This document shows positions 26,542 to 34,973 of a stretch of DNA of 64,000 nucleotides, in pieces; positions within the stretch are counted from its first letter, which is position 1, and each line of letters opens with the position of its first letter. The stretch spans positions 449,774-513,773 of the forward strand of contig NZ_JAHNZO010000001.1 of NCBI RefSeq assembly GCF_018998565.1, written 5' to 3'. A program made the translations under genes and the position numbers. The notes under the pieces are model-generated. The model made no database searches, was not told the DNA's origin, and was given only the letters and a program-made list of their open reading frames with translations. This DNA is from Paenibacillus oleatilyticus. Lineage in GTDB: Bacteria > Bacillota > Bacilli > Paenibacillales > NBRC-103111.

Positions 26542-27309
26542 TCACCTCGCGTTCACGACGAGCGCGCCTTCACGCTGATCCAAAAAGGCCAGCCGCCCGC
26601 CATACGTTCGTTGAAGATTGTCCCGCGTAAATACTTCTTCCGCCGGCCCGATGCCCTGAAGCTCCACATTCAGCAGGATGACCCAATCGAAATATTGCTT
26701 CACCGTCGCGAGGTCATGGTGCACGACCAGAACGGTCTTGCCTTGCTCCCGGAGCTCACCGAGCAGTGTAACGATCGCTTTCTCCGTGGCCGCATCGACG
26801 CCGACGAACGGTTCGTCCATAAAATACAGCTTCGCATCCTGCGCCAGCGCCCGGGCCAAGAACACGCGCTGCTGCTGTCCGCCGGACAGCTGGCTGATCT
26901 GTCTGTCGGCAAAGCTGGCCATGCCTACTTTGGACAAGCAATCCATGGCAATCTCCCGTTCTCTGGCACCCGGTCGCTTGAGCCAGCCTAAATGACCGTA
27001 ACGTCCCATCATCACCACATCGAGCGCGCTTGTCGGAAAATCCCAATCGACGGATTCCCGCTGCGGCACGTAGCCGATGAGCTTCCGCTGCTCGGCGTAT
27101 GGCTTGCCGTAGATCGAAACTTCCCCGGTTACGCTGGGAATGAGCCCGAGAGCCGCTTTGATCAGCGTCGATTTGCCGGCGCCGTTCGGTCCGACAATGC
27201 CGATCAATTTTCCTTCCGGCACCTGCAGCGATATATCGCGGAGGACCGGCTTTTTCTGGTAAGCTACTGTCATGCCTAGTATAGATAACGGTATGCGCTG
27301 TTCTTTCAT
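26542..27309 (-). CDS. mntB: Metal ABC transporter ATP-binding protein (MntB-like)
   Basis: A 255-residue ABC ATPase: Walker [10 protein letters not shown] near residue 40, Q-loop YVPQRES, signature LSGGQQQR and Walker B LYFMDEPF followed by the H-loop histidine in VVHHD. It powers the MntC/MntD permease. ATG 27309 has AAAGGGGA about nine bases upstream; the frame extends three codons to a GTG that overlaps that site. Forty-two bases separate it from the binding-protein stop at 27362. Confidence 0.9.
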   Translation of the reverse strand: MKEQRIPLSILGMTVAYQKKPVLRDISLQVPEGKLIGIVGPNGAGKSTLIKAALGLIPSVTGEVSIYGKPYAEQRKLIGYVPQRESVDWDFPTSALDVVMMGRYGHLGWLKRPGAREREIAMDCLSKVGMASFADRQISQLSGGQQQRVFLARALAQDAKLYFMDEPFVGVDAATEKAIVTLLGELREQGKTVLVVHHDLATVKQYFDWVILLNVELQGIGPAEEVFTRDNLQRTYGGRLAFLDQREGALVVNAR

Positions 27310-27361
27310 TGGTTCCACTCCCCTTTTTCGTTGTCCGCTTCTCGCCCTCTCTCCCGGACTC

Positions 27362-28330
27362 TTACTTCAACGCTTGAACGATCGTATGAATGTTGTGCTT
27401 CACCATGCCGATATAGTTGCCTTCCGGCGTTCCTTCTTCCCCCATCGCGTCGGAGAACAGCTCGCCGCCGATTTGAATCTCGTGTCCTTGCTTCTTGGCT
27501 CCTTCGATAACGGCCTCGATCGATTTTTTCGGTACGCTCGACTCTACGAAAACCGCCTTAATCTTGTTCGCTACGAGGAAGTCGCGCAGGTCGCTGACAT
27601 CCTTGGAGCCGTATTCCGACGCGGTGCTGATGCCCTGAAGCCCCATCACTTTGATGCCGTAAGCATCCCCGAAGTAACCGAACGCGTCATGCGCCGTAAC
27701 GAGTACCCGCTGCTTTTCCGGAATCGAGGCAATCTGCTCCTTTGCAAACTGATGCAGCTCCTCCAATTGCTTGATGTACGCCTCCGCGTTTTTCTTGTAA
27801 TCCGCCGCGTTCGCCGCATCGTGCTTGCTGAGCTCGTCGCGCACCGTCTCGGTCGCGCTGATCCAGTGCTTGACGTCGAACCATACGTGCGGGTCGTGCG
27901 CTCCGGTTCCGTCCTCCATGCCGCGAAGCTTCGACTCCGGTATGTTTTTCGTCACGGCCACCGTCGGCTTCGTTTTCTCCATTTTCTCGAAGACGTCGGT
28001 CATTTTGCCTTCCAGATGAAGTCCGTTATAGAAAATGATATCCGCCTGATCCAGCTTTTTCAGATCGCCTTGCGATGCTTTGTATAAGTGCGGGTCGACG
28101 CCCGCCTTCATCAATCCGGTCACCTCGACGTGCTCTCCCCCGACCTGCTTGACGATGTCGGCGATCATTCCGATCGTGGTCGTTATTTTCACTTTGCCGG
28201 AAGCGGCGTTCTCCTTCTCCTTAGGCGCTCCGCACGCGGCGAGCGATACGGCAAGCGCGAGGAACATGATCGTCATAATAAATCGCTTGAACGAAGACGA
28301 TAGCCTCGGTTTTGTTTTTACGTTTTTCAA
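27362..28330 (-). CDS. mntA: Metal-binding lipoprotein, manganese type (MntA-like)
   Basis: A 322-residue substrate-binding lipoprotein of cluster 9. A signal peptide ends in the lipobox SLAAC. Ligand positions match the PsaA/MntA pattern: His in DPHLYKAS, His in DPHVWFD, Glu in TASEYGSKD and Glu in [10 protein letters not shown]. The His-rich loop common in zinc-binding members is absent, which favours Mn or Fe over Zn. The start is TTG, after GAGAGGGG. First gene of the mntABCD-like operon, behind a good promoter. Confidence 0.88.
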   Translation of the reverse strand: MKNVKTKPRLSSSFKRFIMTIMFLALAVSLAACGAPKEKENAASGKVKITTTIGMIADIVKQVGGEHVEVTGLMKAGVDPHLYKASQGDLKKLDQADIIFYNGLHLEGKMTDVFEKMEKTKPTVAVTKNIPESKLRGMEDGTGAHDPHVWFDVKHWISATETVRDELSKHDAANAADYKKNAEAYIKQLEELHQFAKEQIASIPEKQRVLVTAHDAFGYFGDAYGIKVMGLQGISTASEYGSKDVSDLRDFLVANKIKAVFVESSVPKKSIEAVIEGAKKQGHEIQIGGELFSDAMGEEGTPEGNYIGMVKHNIHTIVQALK

Positions 28331-28400
28331 AGTACCCCTCTCCCATCTCTCAAAATAAGTTGTATTAGCCCACTTTTATTTCCCTAAAGACTATATGTTT

Positions 28401-28430
28401 ATAATATACAAATATGTTTACCTATTGCAA
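28401..28430 (-). promoter_or_regulatory. Promoter of the mnt operon, with a possible MntR-like site
   Basis: On the minus strand TTGCAA (28425-28430) and TATTAT (28401-28406) are 18 bases apart. About ten bases downstream, TCTTTAGGGAAAT near 28378-28390 loosely resembles the MntR box of Bacillus mntA. The promoter is fair; the operator is a guess. Confidence 0.45.
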
Positions 28431-28443
28431 CACTTTTTTTTAT

Positions 28444-28477
28444 AAAAAAAGAAATCCCCTCTTCGCGAGGAGATTTC
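28444..28477 (-). terminator. Terminator of the PBP gene
   Basis: On the minus strand GAAATCTCCTC pairs with GAGGGGATTTC across a short GC loop, then seven T. It separates the PBP transcript from the mnt promoter. Confidence 0.9.
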
Positions 28478-28487
28478 CGGTGCTTTG

Positions 28488-30557
28488 CTATGGCGTTTTG
28501 TTTTCTGTCGGAGGCCCTTTCGGCTTTCCGTCCAATCCGTAATATTGATCGTAAGCGTCGAAGATTTTACGCGCGATCGGCGCCGCTCCGTAGGAGCCGA
28601 ATCCGCCCTCCGGAACGACGACGGCGACGGCAAGCTTCGGATTTTCTGCAGGCGCAAAGGCAATAAACACGGCGTTGTCAATTTCTTTGCCGCCGGCCAC
28701 TCTTTGCGTCGAGGTCCCCGTTTTTCTGGCGAGTGTATACGGAAAATCGTCAAAGCCTTGAATGCCGACCTGCAGCATGCCTTTGATCACGGCATCCCAA
28801 TAAGCTTTCGGGAAATCGGTCTGATCCAGCACGACAGCCTGATCGAATTTCTTGATTATTTGTCCTTTGTCGTACGTCTCGATCCGGTCGACAAGCAGCG
28901 GCTGAAGCCGTTTACCCCGGGTCGCCAGCGTTGTCGTATACTGCGCCAATTGAAGCGTCGTATACTTCTCGTTCTGCCCCCAGGAGGCGAATACCATCCG
29001 AGATTGCGGAGTTTCTTTCGTATTCGTCTTGTACTCGCTGATTCCTGCGCTTTCCCGCGGCAGGCCGCTGCCGGTGAGCACGCCAAGACCGAATTTGGCC
29101 AAATACTGGTCCCAAATTTCTACAGCTTTGTTAGGGCTGCGCATGTATAGCGCGTTGCCGATCAAAGCGGACATGAACGTGTTCGACGAGTGCTGGATCG
29201 CCCCTGTAGCATTGATCGATCCGTAGGCGGCTCTGCCGGAATTCGTCAGTTTGGAATTGTTGTCTTTTCCGTACGTAAATACGCCGGTATCGTTATAATA
29301 CGTATTGGTTGTGAACAGCCCTTCGTTTAGCCCGATCAGTACCGAGAGCGGTTTAACGACGGAGCCCATATACACGATGGACGTCGGATGATATTTTTGT
29401 TCGTCCTCCGGGTAGTCCGGGTACGCGGTCGTAATCGTGCCGTTGTTGATTTTCGTCTGAACCTGCTTGTAATCGGCATCCGAGAACGGATTGCTCCAGA
29501 AGGTCGGATCGTAATCCGGCATACTGGCCATCGCCACGACCTTGCCCGTCTCGACCTCCATCGCCACGGCATAGCCCGCAACGGCGTTGACTCCTTTGTT
29601 TGCGTACGGGTTGGAGCGGTAAGCCGGACTTTTCAGCGTCACTAGGTGGTCCATGATCGCCTTCTCGGTGGCAAGCTGGACGTTCTTGTCGATGGTCAGG
29701 ATCAGGTTGTTCCCCTTCTCCGGCGGAATGACAGGGGGTGCTTCCGCACTGCCGATAATTTTCTGCAAGGCGTTAACCGGATATGACTTCACGCCGTTTT
29801 TGCCGCGGAGCTCCTCCTGATACATCAATTCAATACCGTCATAGCCGACGTATTCCCGGTCCAGGTAGCCTTCCGTTTTCGTTTTGTCCTTGTAAAATTC
29901 AAGCCCGTTCTTTGCTTCTCGCGCTGTCGAGAACGGCCGCATATACCCGACAAGCTGCACCGCAATCGTATTCTCGCGGTCGTACGTACGAAGGCTCTCC
30001 TCCATGATCTCGATCCATTTCAGCTCGTCACGATGCTCCAGAATAAACGCCATCTCCGCCTGCGTCAAGTCGGTCTTGATCCGCCGAGGGATCGAGTAAT
30101 AGCTCGGTTTTTTGGCCGTGTCTTGCAGATTCAGATCGAAGCCGACATCCATTTCCTTGATGATTTCCTCCGCGGTCGGCTGCTTCACGTCCTTATTGCC
30201 GTACTGCGCAAAAATGTCCGCCAAGCGTTTGGCCAGAGTGACCACCTGATCCTTGGGCTGGTCCTGCTCGATGCGGAAGTAGAGCGACTGCGCCGATGTC
30301 GTGTAGGCGATCGGAGCGCCTTTGCGGTCGAAAATATTGCCGCGAATCGGCGGGATCGGCGTATCGGCGTTGTTGATTTTGTCCTTTTCGGCCGACAGCT
30401 CTTTGCCTTCGACAAACTGCAGCATCGCCAGCCGCACGATAAGTACCGAAAACAGGAAAAACGTAAAGAAAAAGAACAGGTTGATCCGGGTCGTAAAATG
30501 ACGGCGCTGGCTTCCGTCCTGCTTGCTTGAGTCGTCCATGCCGATAGGTTTCTTCAT
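28488..30557 (-). CDS. Class B penicillin-binding protein (PBP2 type)
   Basis: A 689-residue peptidoglycan transpeptidase. One N-terminal membrane anchor (about residues 24-46) is followed by a PBP dimerisation domain with PIRGNIFDRKG, then the transpeptidase domain. The active-site motifs are SVVK (in MGSVVKP), SSN (in HSSNTF) and KTGT at about residue 612. It cross-links wall peptides outside the membrane, most likely in elongation (PbpA/PbpH group). GSVVK replaces the more usual STMK/SVFK but keeps Ser and Lys. The distance to the next upstream gene is 41 bases. Confidence 0.92.
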   Translation of the reverse strand: MKKPIGMDDSSKQDGSQRRHFTTRINLFFFFTFFLFSVLIVRLAMLQFVEGKELSAEKDKINNADTPIPPIRGNIFDRKGAPIAYTTSAQSLYFRIEQDQPKDQVVTLAKRLADIFAQYGNKDVKQPTAEEIIKEMDVGFDLNLQDTAKKPSYYSIPRRIKTDLTQAEMAFILEHRDELKWIEIMEESLRTYDRENTIAVQLVGYMRPFSTAREAKNGLEFYKDKTKTEGYLDREYVGYDGIELMYQEELRGKNGVKSYPVNALQKIIGSAEAPPVIPPEKGNNLILTIDKNVQLATEKAIMDHLVTLKSPAYRSNPYANKGVNAVAGYAVAMEVETGKVVAMASMPDYDPTFWSNPFSDADYKQVQTKINNGTITTAYPDYPEDEQKYHPTSIVYMGSVVKPLSVLIGLNEGLFTTNTYYNDTGVFTYGKDNNSKLTNSGRAAYGSINATGAIQHSSNTFMSALIGNALYMRSPNKAVEIWDQYLAKFGLGVLTGSGLPRESAGISEYKTNTKETPQSRMVFASWGQNEKYTTLQLAQYTTTLATRGKRLQPLLVDRIETYDKGQIIKKFDQAVVLDQTDFPKAYWDAVIKGMLQVGIQGFDDFPYTLARKTGTSTQRVAGGKEIDNAVFIAFAPAENPKLAVAVVVPEGGFGSYGAAPIARKIFDAYDQYYGLDGKPKGPPTENKTP

Positions 30558-30598
30558 CTTGCTTGCGGCTCCTTCCTTCCAAAAATGGTTCCCCTATG

Positions 30599-31321
30599 CT
30601 ATTTCACGTCCTGCAGCAGCTCGCGCAGGGAAAGAATGCCGTCTCCGGTATGGTAATCGTATCGCTTGATCTTCACCGCATCGATGCCGGCTTGAGCAGG
30701 GGCCCAAATGTCGTTGCGCTCGTGGTCCCCGATGTACAGCACATCTTCCGATGCCAGCCCCGCGCGCTCCAGCGCCAGACGGAAAATCGCCGGGTCCGGC
30801 TTCTCCAGACCGACCTCCGTCGAGACGATGACCGGATCGAAGTGATGCAGAATGCCCTTGTATTCCAGAATCGAGCGCAGGGTCGGCGCAAAGTTGGAAA
30901 TGATGCCGAGCTGTAACCCTTTCCCTTTAAAAGCGAGCAGGCTTTCCTCCACATCCTCGAACAGCGCATACTGCTGCGGAGCCGTGAATAAGTCGTAGAG
31001 CTCGTGGCAGCAGACGTGAATCTGCTCTTCCGTCCACTTTTCCTCTTCAACGCCCAGTTTTTTCAAGATATAATCGTACAGCTTCATCCAGAAAGCCCGG
31101 TCCGATTCCGGCGTGCAAGCTTCGAACGGGTCAAGCTGCTTCCCATAATAAAATAAACGAAAAGCTTCGGTAAAAAGTTCCCCGATTTGCTCCTGTCCCC
31201 GATGAAAAGACCGGCTCGCCAAAAACTGCTGCATGATGACCCGGGCCGCCGGAATCGTCATCAGCGTATCGCCGACATCGAAAAATATCGCTTTATATTG
31301 CGTTAACGGTTTGCGCAGCAA
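30599..31321 (-). CDS. HAD-superfamily hydrolase (subfamily IA)
   Basis: A 240-residue HAD protein. Motif I is DVGDT, motif II ISNFAP, motif III lysine in EVGLEKPDPAIF, motif IV IGDHERND, and a helical C1 cap lies between I and II. The second acidic residue of canonical motif I (DxDxT) is Gly here, as in the HAD gene at 59.6 kb. The start is set at TTG 31321 (AAAGGTGG eight bases upstream); the frame opens seven codons earlier at another TTG. Substrate unknown. Probably co-transcribed with the PBP gene. Confidence 0.82.
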   Translation of the reverse strand: MLRKPLTQYKAIFFDVGDTLMTIPAARVIMQQFLASRSFHRGQEQIGELFTEAFRLFYYGKQLDPFEACTPESDRAFWMKLYDYILKKLGVEEEKWTEEQIHVCCHELYDLFTAPQQYALFEDVEESLLAFKGKGLQLGIISNFAPTLRSILEYKGILHHFDPVIVSTEVGLEKPDPAIFRLALERAGLASEDVLYIGDHERNDIWAPAQAGIDAVKIKRYDYHTGDGILSLRELLQDVK

Positions 31322-31444
31322 CGATAAACCCACCTTTTTCAAACTTATATCTTCACAAGTGTATCATATTCGGGGAATTTATAGAAACGTACGGAAAAGG
31401 AAAAAACCGGTTCGTCGCCTGCAGCGGCCGTCCGGCTTCCGTTA

Positions 31445-32605
31445 TTACGTATCTTTAATATGCGTGTCCTGAAAACGGGGCGGATTGAACCAGTTGCCTC
31501 CGCTGGCTACCCAGGTGGAATCGAGCGGCACCCACTCCCTTTTCTCCCCCAGGTACACTTCATTCCAAGCATGAGGGCCGTAACCGCCCCGCCCGTCGTA
31601 ACCGAGCCCGGTCACAACCTTGACGTCCAGCCCCACCGACCTCGCCATAACCGCGTACAACCTGGAAAAGTCGATACACACGCCCTTCTTCGTGTTAAAC
31701 GTATCCTCCGGCGTCTGCTCTCTCCAGATACGTTGCTCCTCGTACACCTTCACTTTGTCCCAGTCGTACTTGATACGCGTGCCGACCCAGCGGTACAGCA
31801 GCTTGGCTTTTTCTTCGTCGGTCTGGCCTTTGGCCGTCACCTGCTTGGCCGCTTCCGCGACATCCTGGGGAATACGGGCATCCACGACCTCGTATTTTCG
31901 CTGTAAAATGTTGCCAAACTCCTGTTCCACGGCCCGTGTGAAAACAGGGAGCTGGTTAGCGAAAAAGTCGCCCGTCATCGGCCGGATCACTTCCGTCGCC
32001 CCTTTTTGAAAAAGGGACGAATCTTGAATATAAGCGGCTACCGGCGTCTGCGGGAACAGCGTCGTGACGATAAACAGCACGGCAATCATAATCATCCCCC
32101 GGCCAAACCCGGTCACCGAGCCGATGACGCCGCCGATCAGACTGCTGAGCAGGGAGGGAGAGGCGACTCGCCCCCCGCCGGCGGTGTCCGCATTCGTCCG
32201 TTCCGCCAGCCAATCGTCCACCAGCGGGTCGATAATACGGTAAACCAGCTGCTTGATCAAGCCGTATCCCAAAACAAACAGGACGCTGAACCGCAGCAGA
32301 GAGAAATCGCGCAGTGCCGTTGCGGCAGTATAATATAGCTGCTTCCAAAAGCCGAGTTCCTCGGACGGGATCGTTAGTCCGAGCCCTTCAAGCCAGGTCT
32401 GCAGCTTAGGCGACAGCCATGAAGTCAGCTCCCAAGCGAGAAACAGGCTGAGCAGCGTAACTGCCCCTTCCGTCACCATAAGCGCGAGATGCTTCGCGGA
32501 GGAGGACGCCCCGCGAAGCAAGCCTTGTACAATCGATACTACAAACAATACGGCGATGAGCACGGTAATCAAATTGATTTGCGCCAGCTTCTCCAGTTCG
32601 TTCAC
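31445..32605 (-). CDS. CvpA-like membrane domain fused to a transglutaminase-like core
   Basis: A 386-residue protein in two parts. Residues 1-200 hold four to five hydrophobic segments with the spacing of CvpA-type proteins, including VLFVLGYGLIKQLVYRI. Residues 260-375 are a transglutaminase/protease-like core with a plausible triad: C310 (KKGVCIDFSR), H345 (GPHAWNEVYL) and D362 (VPLDSTW). The start is GTG after AAAGGAGGGGG. The core should sit outside the cell or at the membrane face, but topology was not computed. It heads or precedes the HAD/PBP run and follows a small membrane protein. Confidence 0.8.
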   Translation of the reverse strand: MNELEKLAQINLITVLIAVLFVVSIVQGLLRGASSSAKHLALMVTEGAVTLLSLFLAWELTSWLSPKLQTWLEGLGLTIPSEELGFWKQLYYTAATALRDFSLLRFSVLFVLGYGLIKQLVYRIIDPLVDDWLAERTNADTAGGGRVASPSLLSSLIGGVIGSVTGFGRGMIMIAVLFIVTTLFPQTPVAAYIQDSSLFQKGATEVIRPMTGDFFANQLPVFTRAVEQEFGNILQRKYEVVDARIPQDVAEAAKQVTAKGQTDEEKAKLLYRWVGTRIKYDWDKVKVYEEQRIWREQTPEDTFNTKKGVCIDFSRLYAVMARSVGLDVKVVTGLGYDGRGGYGPHAWNEVYLGEKREWVPLDSTWVASGGNWFNPPRFQDTHIKDT

Positions 32606-32646
32606 CAGCGTCCCCCTCCTTTCCTATCGAAATGCGTTCCGATGGC

Positions 32647-33087
32647 TCATTGGCCGGCGTTTTTCTTCGCCTGCTCAATGAATCCTTTCAGGACATCGTC
32701 CAGCTTCATCGTGAACGTTTGGTTCATAAAGGTAACCTGCACATCGCTCGAACCGGGTTTGCCTTCCAGCTTCGCGCTTTTGGTGCTTACGGTATACGAG
32801 CCGTCGGCGTTCTGGCTGTATTTCGCTTCTTTCACTTCGTCGGTAATCGCTTTGACCGCTTGATTCTTAACTTCGGCGGCGACTTTCGCTCCCACCGTCG
32901 TACCCAGCTCCAGGAGCTGATCCTTGTAGCTGGCGCCATACCAGAAGAGCCCCGCCAGTATCGCGAGCACAAGAACCCACTTGATGACGGTTTTCACCAC
33001 TTTGATGACGAGAAACAGCACAATCAGCGCTCCGACGAGCACATACCACCGCTCGGATAAAAAAGCCGTTACGAAATCCACTTCCAT
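32647..33087 (-). CDS. Small membrane-anchored protein of unknown function
   Basis: A 146-residue protein with two adjacent hydrophobic segments (about residues 12-52) and a soluble C-terminal part with DGSYTVSTKSAKLEG and a TFMNQTFTMKL strand. I do not recognise the family. It lies 41 bases upstream of the CvpA-like/transglutaminase gene in the same direction, so the two may work together. A GTG two codons in has better spacing from AGGGGAG than the ATG. Confidence 0.65.
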   Translation of the reverse strand: MEVDFVTAFLSERWYVLVGALIVLFLVIKVVKTVIKWVLVLAILAGLFWYGASYKDQLLELGTTVGAKVAAEVKNQAVKAITDEVKEAKYSQNADGSYTVSTKSAKLEGKPGSSDVQVTFMNQTFTMKLDDVLKGFIEQAKKNAGQ

Positions 33088-33169
33088 CGCTCCCCTAAAA
33101 GTCCGTCTTCCATCGCTTATGTAAATCCCTTACAGCGGTTCTCCGCCCTTATCATACACCAGTTCCGCG

Positions 33170-33325
33170 TCACTCTTCATCTCTTTTTTTGCGGAGCTCG
33201 GCGAGCCTGCGCTGGATTTCCGCCCCTTTGTCCTCTCTTCGCCTGGTTCGGCGCAACGATCCGAACAGCCTCCACAGCGCCAGCACCAAAACGGCCGCCA
33301 GCACGATTCGGATAAACATGTCCAT
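33170..33325 (-). CDS. Short single-span membrane protein
   Basis: A 51-residue protein: one hydrophobic helix (IRIVLAAVLVLALWRLF) then a strongly charged, arginine-rich cytosolic tail. The start at 33325 is set by AAAGGAGGGG seven bases upstream. Function unknown. It could be the first gene of the run that continues with the two following membrane genes. Confidence 0.6.
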   Translation of the reverse strand: MDMFIRIVLAAVLVLALWRLFGSLRRTRRREDKGAEIQRRLAELRKKRDEE

Positions 33326-33480
33326 CCGGCACCCCTCCTTTTGTCCGCCGGAACCCACGTTTCTTATACGCTAAACGATCCGGCACGTTGCAAAATACTT
33401 GTACTATCCCTTTGCCGGCAGACGTAAACGTATAGAGTAGCGGTAGACGGACGAACCCCATTATGAAAAGAGGTGTTTTC

Positions 33481-34644
33481 ATGAAAACCGCCGTATGGCT
33501 CTATCTGTTCATGTTCGTCGCCATTTTCGACCTGCATGCCCAGTACCCGATTCTTACTCCGTTTGCCGTTTCGCTAGGTGCGACGCCTTCGTTCATCGGG
33601 CTTATTCTCGGGGTCTACTCGATCACGCATTTGCCCGGAAACCTGATCGCAGGCTACGGCGTCGACCGCTACGGAAGCAAGGGCTTCATTGTGTTCAGCC
33701 TGATTGTAGCAGGAATCGTGCTCTTAATTCAATCCCGCGTCAGCGATCCGTGGGGGCTGCTTGTCATCCGTTCGATCAGCGGCTTCGTCTTGGCCTTTCT
33801 ATCGCCGGCCTGCTTGTCCCTGCTCGCCAAAATCGCCAAAAACCAGATTCAGCAAAGCAAGCTGATGGCCGGGAACGGCATGGTGCATACCATCGCTTCC
33901 GTGCTCAGTCCGGCGGCCGGCGCCTACCTGGTCTCGCAGCTTGGCTTTGCCAAATCGTTTACGTTTCTAGGATGGGGCCTCATTCTTACCGGATTGCTCG
34001 CTTGGATCGGGGTAAAGGAACAGCGCAGCGAACGCCAAACCAATGCAGCGATTGCCGGGGAGCACGCCCTTTCTTCTGCTTCTCAGGATAATTTACCGGT
34101 CTCCGGCCAGGAAAACGTTCCTTGGCTTTTCTTCGTTATTCCTCTTGCGCTGTCTTGCTCCCAAGGTATTTTGTTTTTCGAACTTCCGTTGATGAAGGAG
34201 GCGAGCAGTTCGATCATGACCTCCGGCGTGTTCTTTTCCGTCATTTCCATGGGGTCGCTGGTGACGCTTAGTTTACTGTTTTTGAACCGGATTTTTCCTT
34301 TTTACCGAATGTTGTTCGGTTGTCTTGCGCTGGCGTTCATTTTTTTCGGGATGTCGGTTCATTGGCCGTTGCCGCTCTACGCTTCGCTGTTTCTGATCGG
34401 GATGACCAAGGGCGTCATTTTTCCGGCCATCGCATCGCTGCTTGCAGCCCTTACTCCCGCAGACCGTTATGGACGCGTCTTCTCGATTCTGTCGGTTTCA
34501 TACTCGATCGGCGCCTTTATCGGCCCGATTGTCGCCGGGCATACACGGACACAAGTATCGCCGTATTTCCTCGCTTTTCTCTGCCTTATGCTTGCACTCT
34601 CTTTGCTACCGTCCCGTTCGTTTGTCGCTCCCGTGCGAGTTTGA
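33481..34644 (+). CDS. MFS transporter
   Basis: A 387-residue protein with twelve hydrophobic segments and the loop 2-3 signature in the form GYGVDRYGSKG. This is a typical small-molecule exporter or permease of the major facilitator superfamily. AAGAGGTG lies about eight bases before ATG 33481; the frame opens six codons earlier. No regulator is adjacent, so the substrate is unknown. Confidence 0.85.
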   Translation: MKTAVWLYLFMFVAIFDLHAQYPILTPFAVSLGATPSFIGLILGVYSITHLPGNLIAGYGVDRYGSKGFIVFSLIVAGIVLLIQSRVSDPWGLLVIRSISGFVLAFLSPACLSLLAKIAKNQIQQSKLMAGNGMVHTIASVLSPAAGAYLVSQLGFAKSFTFLGWGLILTGLLAWIGVKEQRSERQTNAAIAGEHALSSASQDNLPVSGQENVPWLFFVIPLALSCSQGILFFELPLMKEASSSIMTSGVFFSVISMGSLVTLSLLFLNRIFPFYRMLFGCLALAFIFFGMSVHWPLPLYASLFLIGMTKGVIFPAIASLLAALTPADRYGRVFSILSVSYSIGAFIGPIVAGHTRTQVSPYFLAFLCLMLALSLLPSRSFVAPVRV

Positions 34645-34967
34645 TTCGACTTGGGGGTATGAAAAGATTCGGAGCGCGTTTTTTTGCTTTTCCAGATGAA
34701 ATGAGAATCGTCTCGATATTCCCAATTCGGTATTTTGTAGGAATTTAGTCATAAATTAATAGTCCAAAAGTAGTGATAAACGATTCGGAACGCAACTTTA
34801 CTTCACTCTCCGCCGTTTAAGATGCCGAGATGTTTCACTGCGGGCAGATTTGGGTAATGTTCAAAGTGCTGCCGTAATGGATCATTCTGCCATTGGCGCG
34901 ACGGACATAAATAGCTCTGTCCGATTCGAAAACATCTAAATGATATTCAATAAACTGGCTGAAGGAG
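34645..34967. other. Intergenic stretch before the S-layer homology gene
   Basis: These 323 bases hold no gene. GATTCGGA-[G/A]-CGC occurs twice, near 34665 and 34775, and GGACA...TGTCC forms a short hairpin near 34910. No convincing -35/-10 pair was found; the promoter of the SLH gene must lie here. Confidence 0.4.
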
Positions 34968-34973
34968 GTGAAA

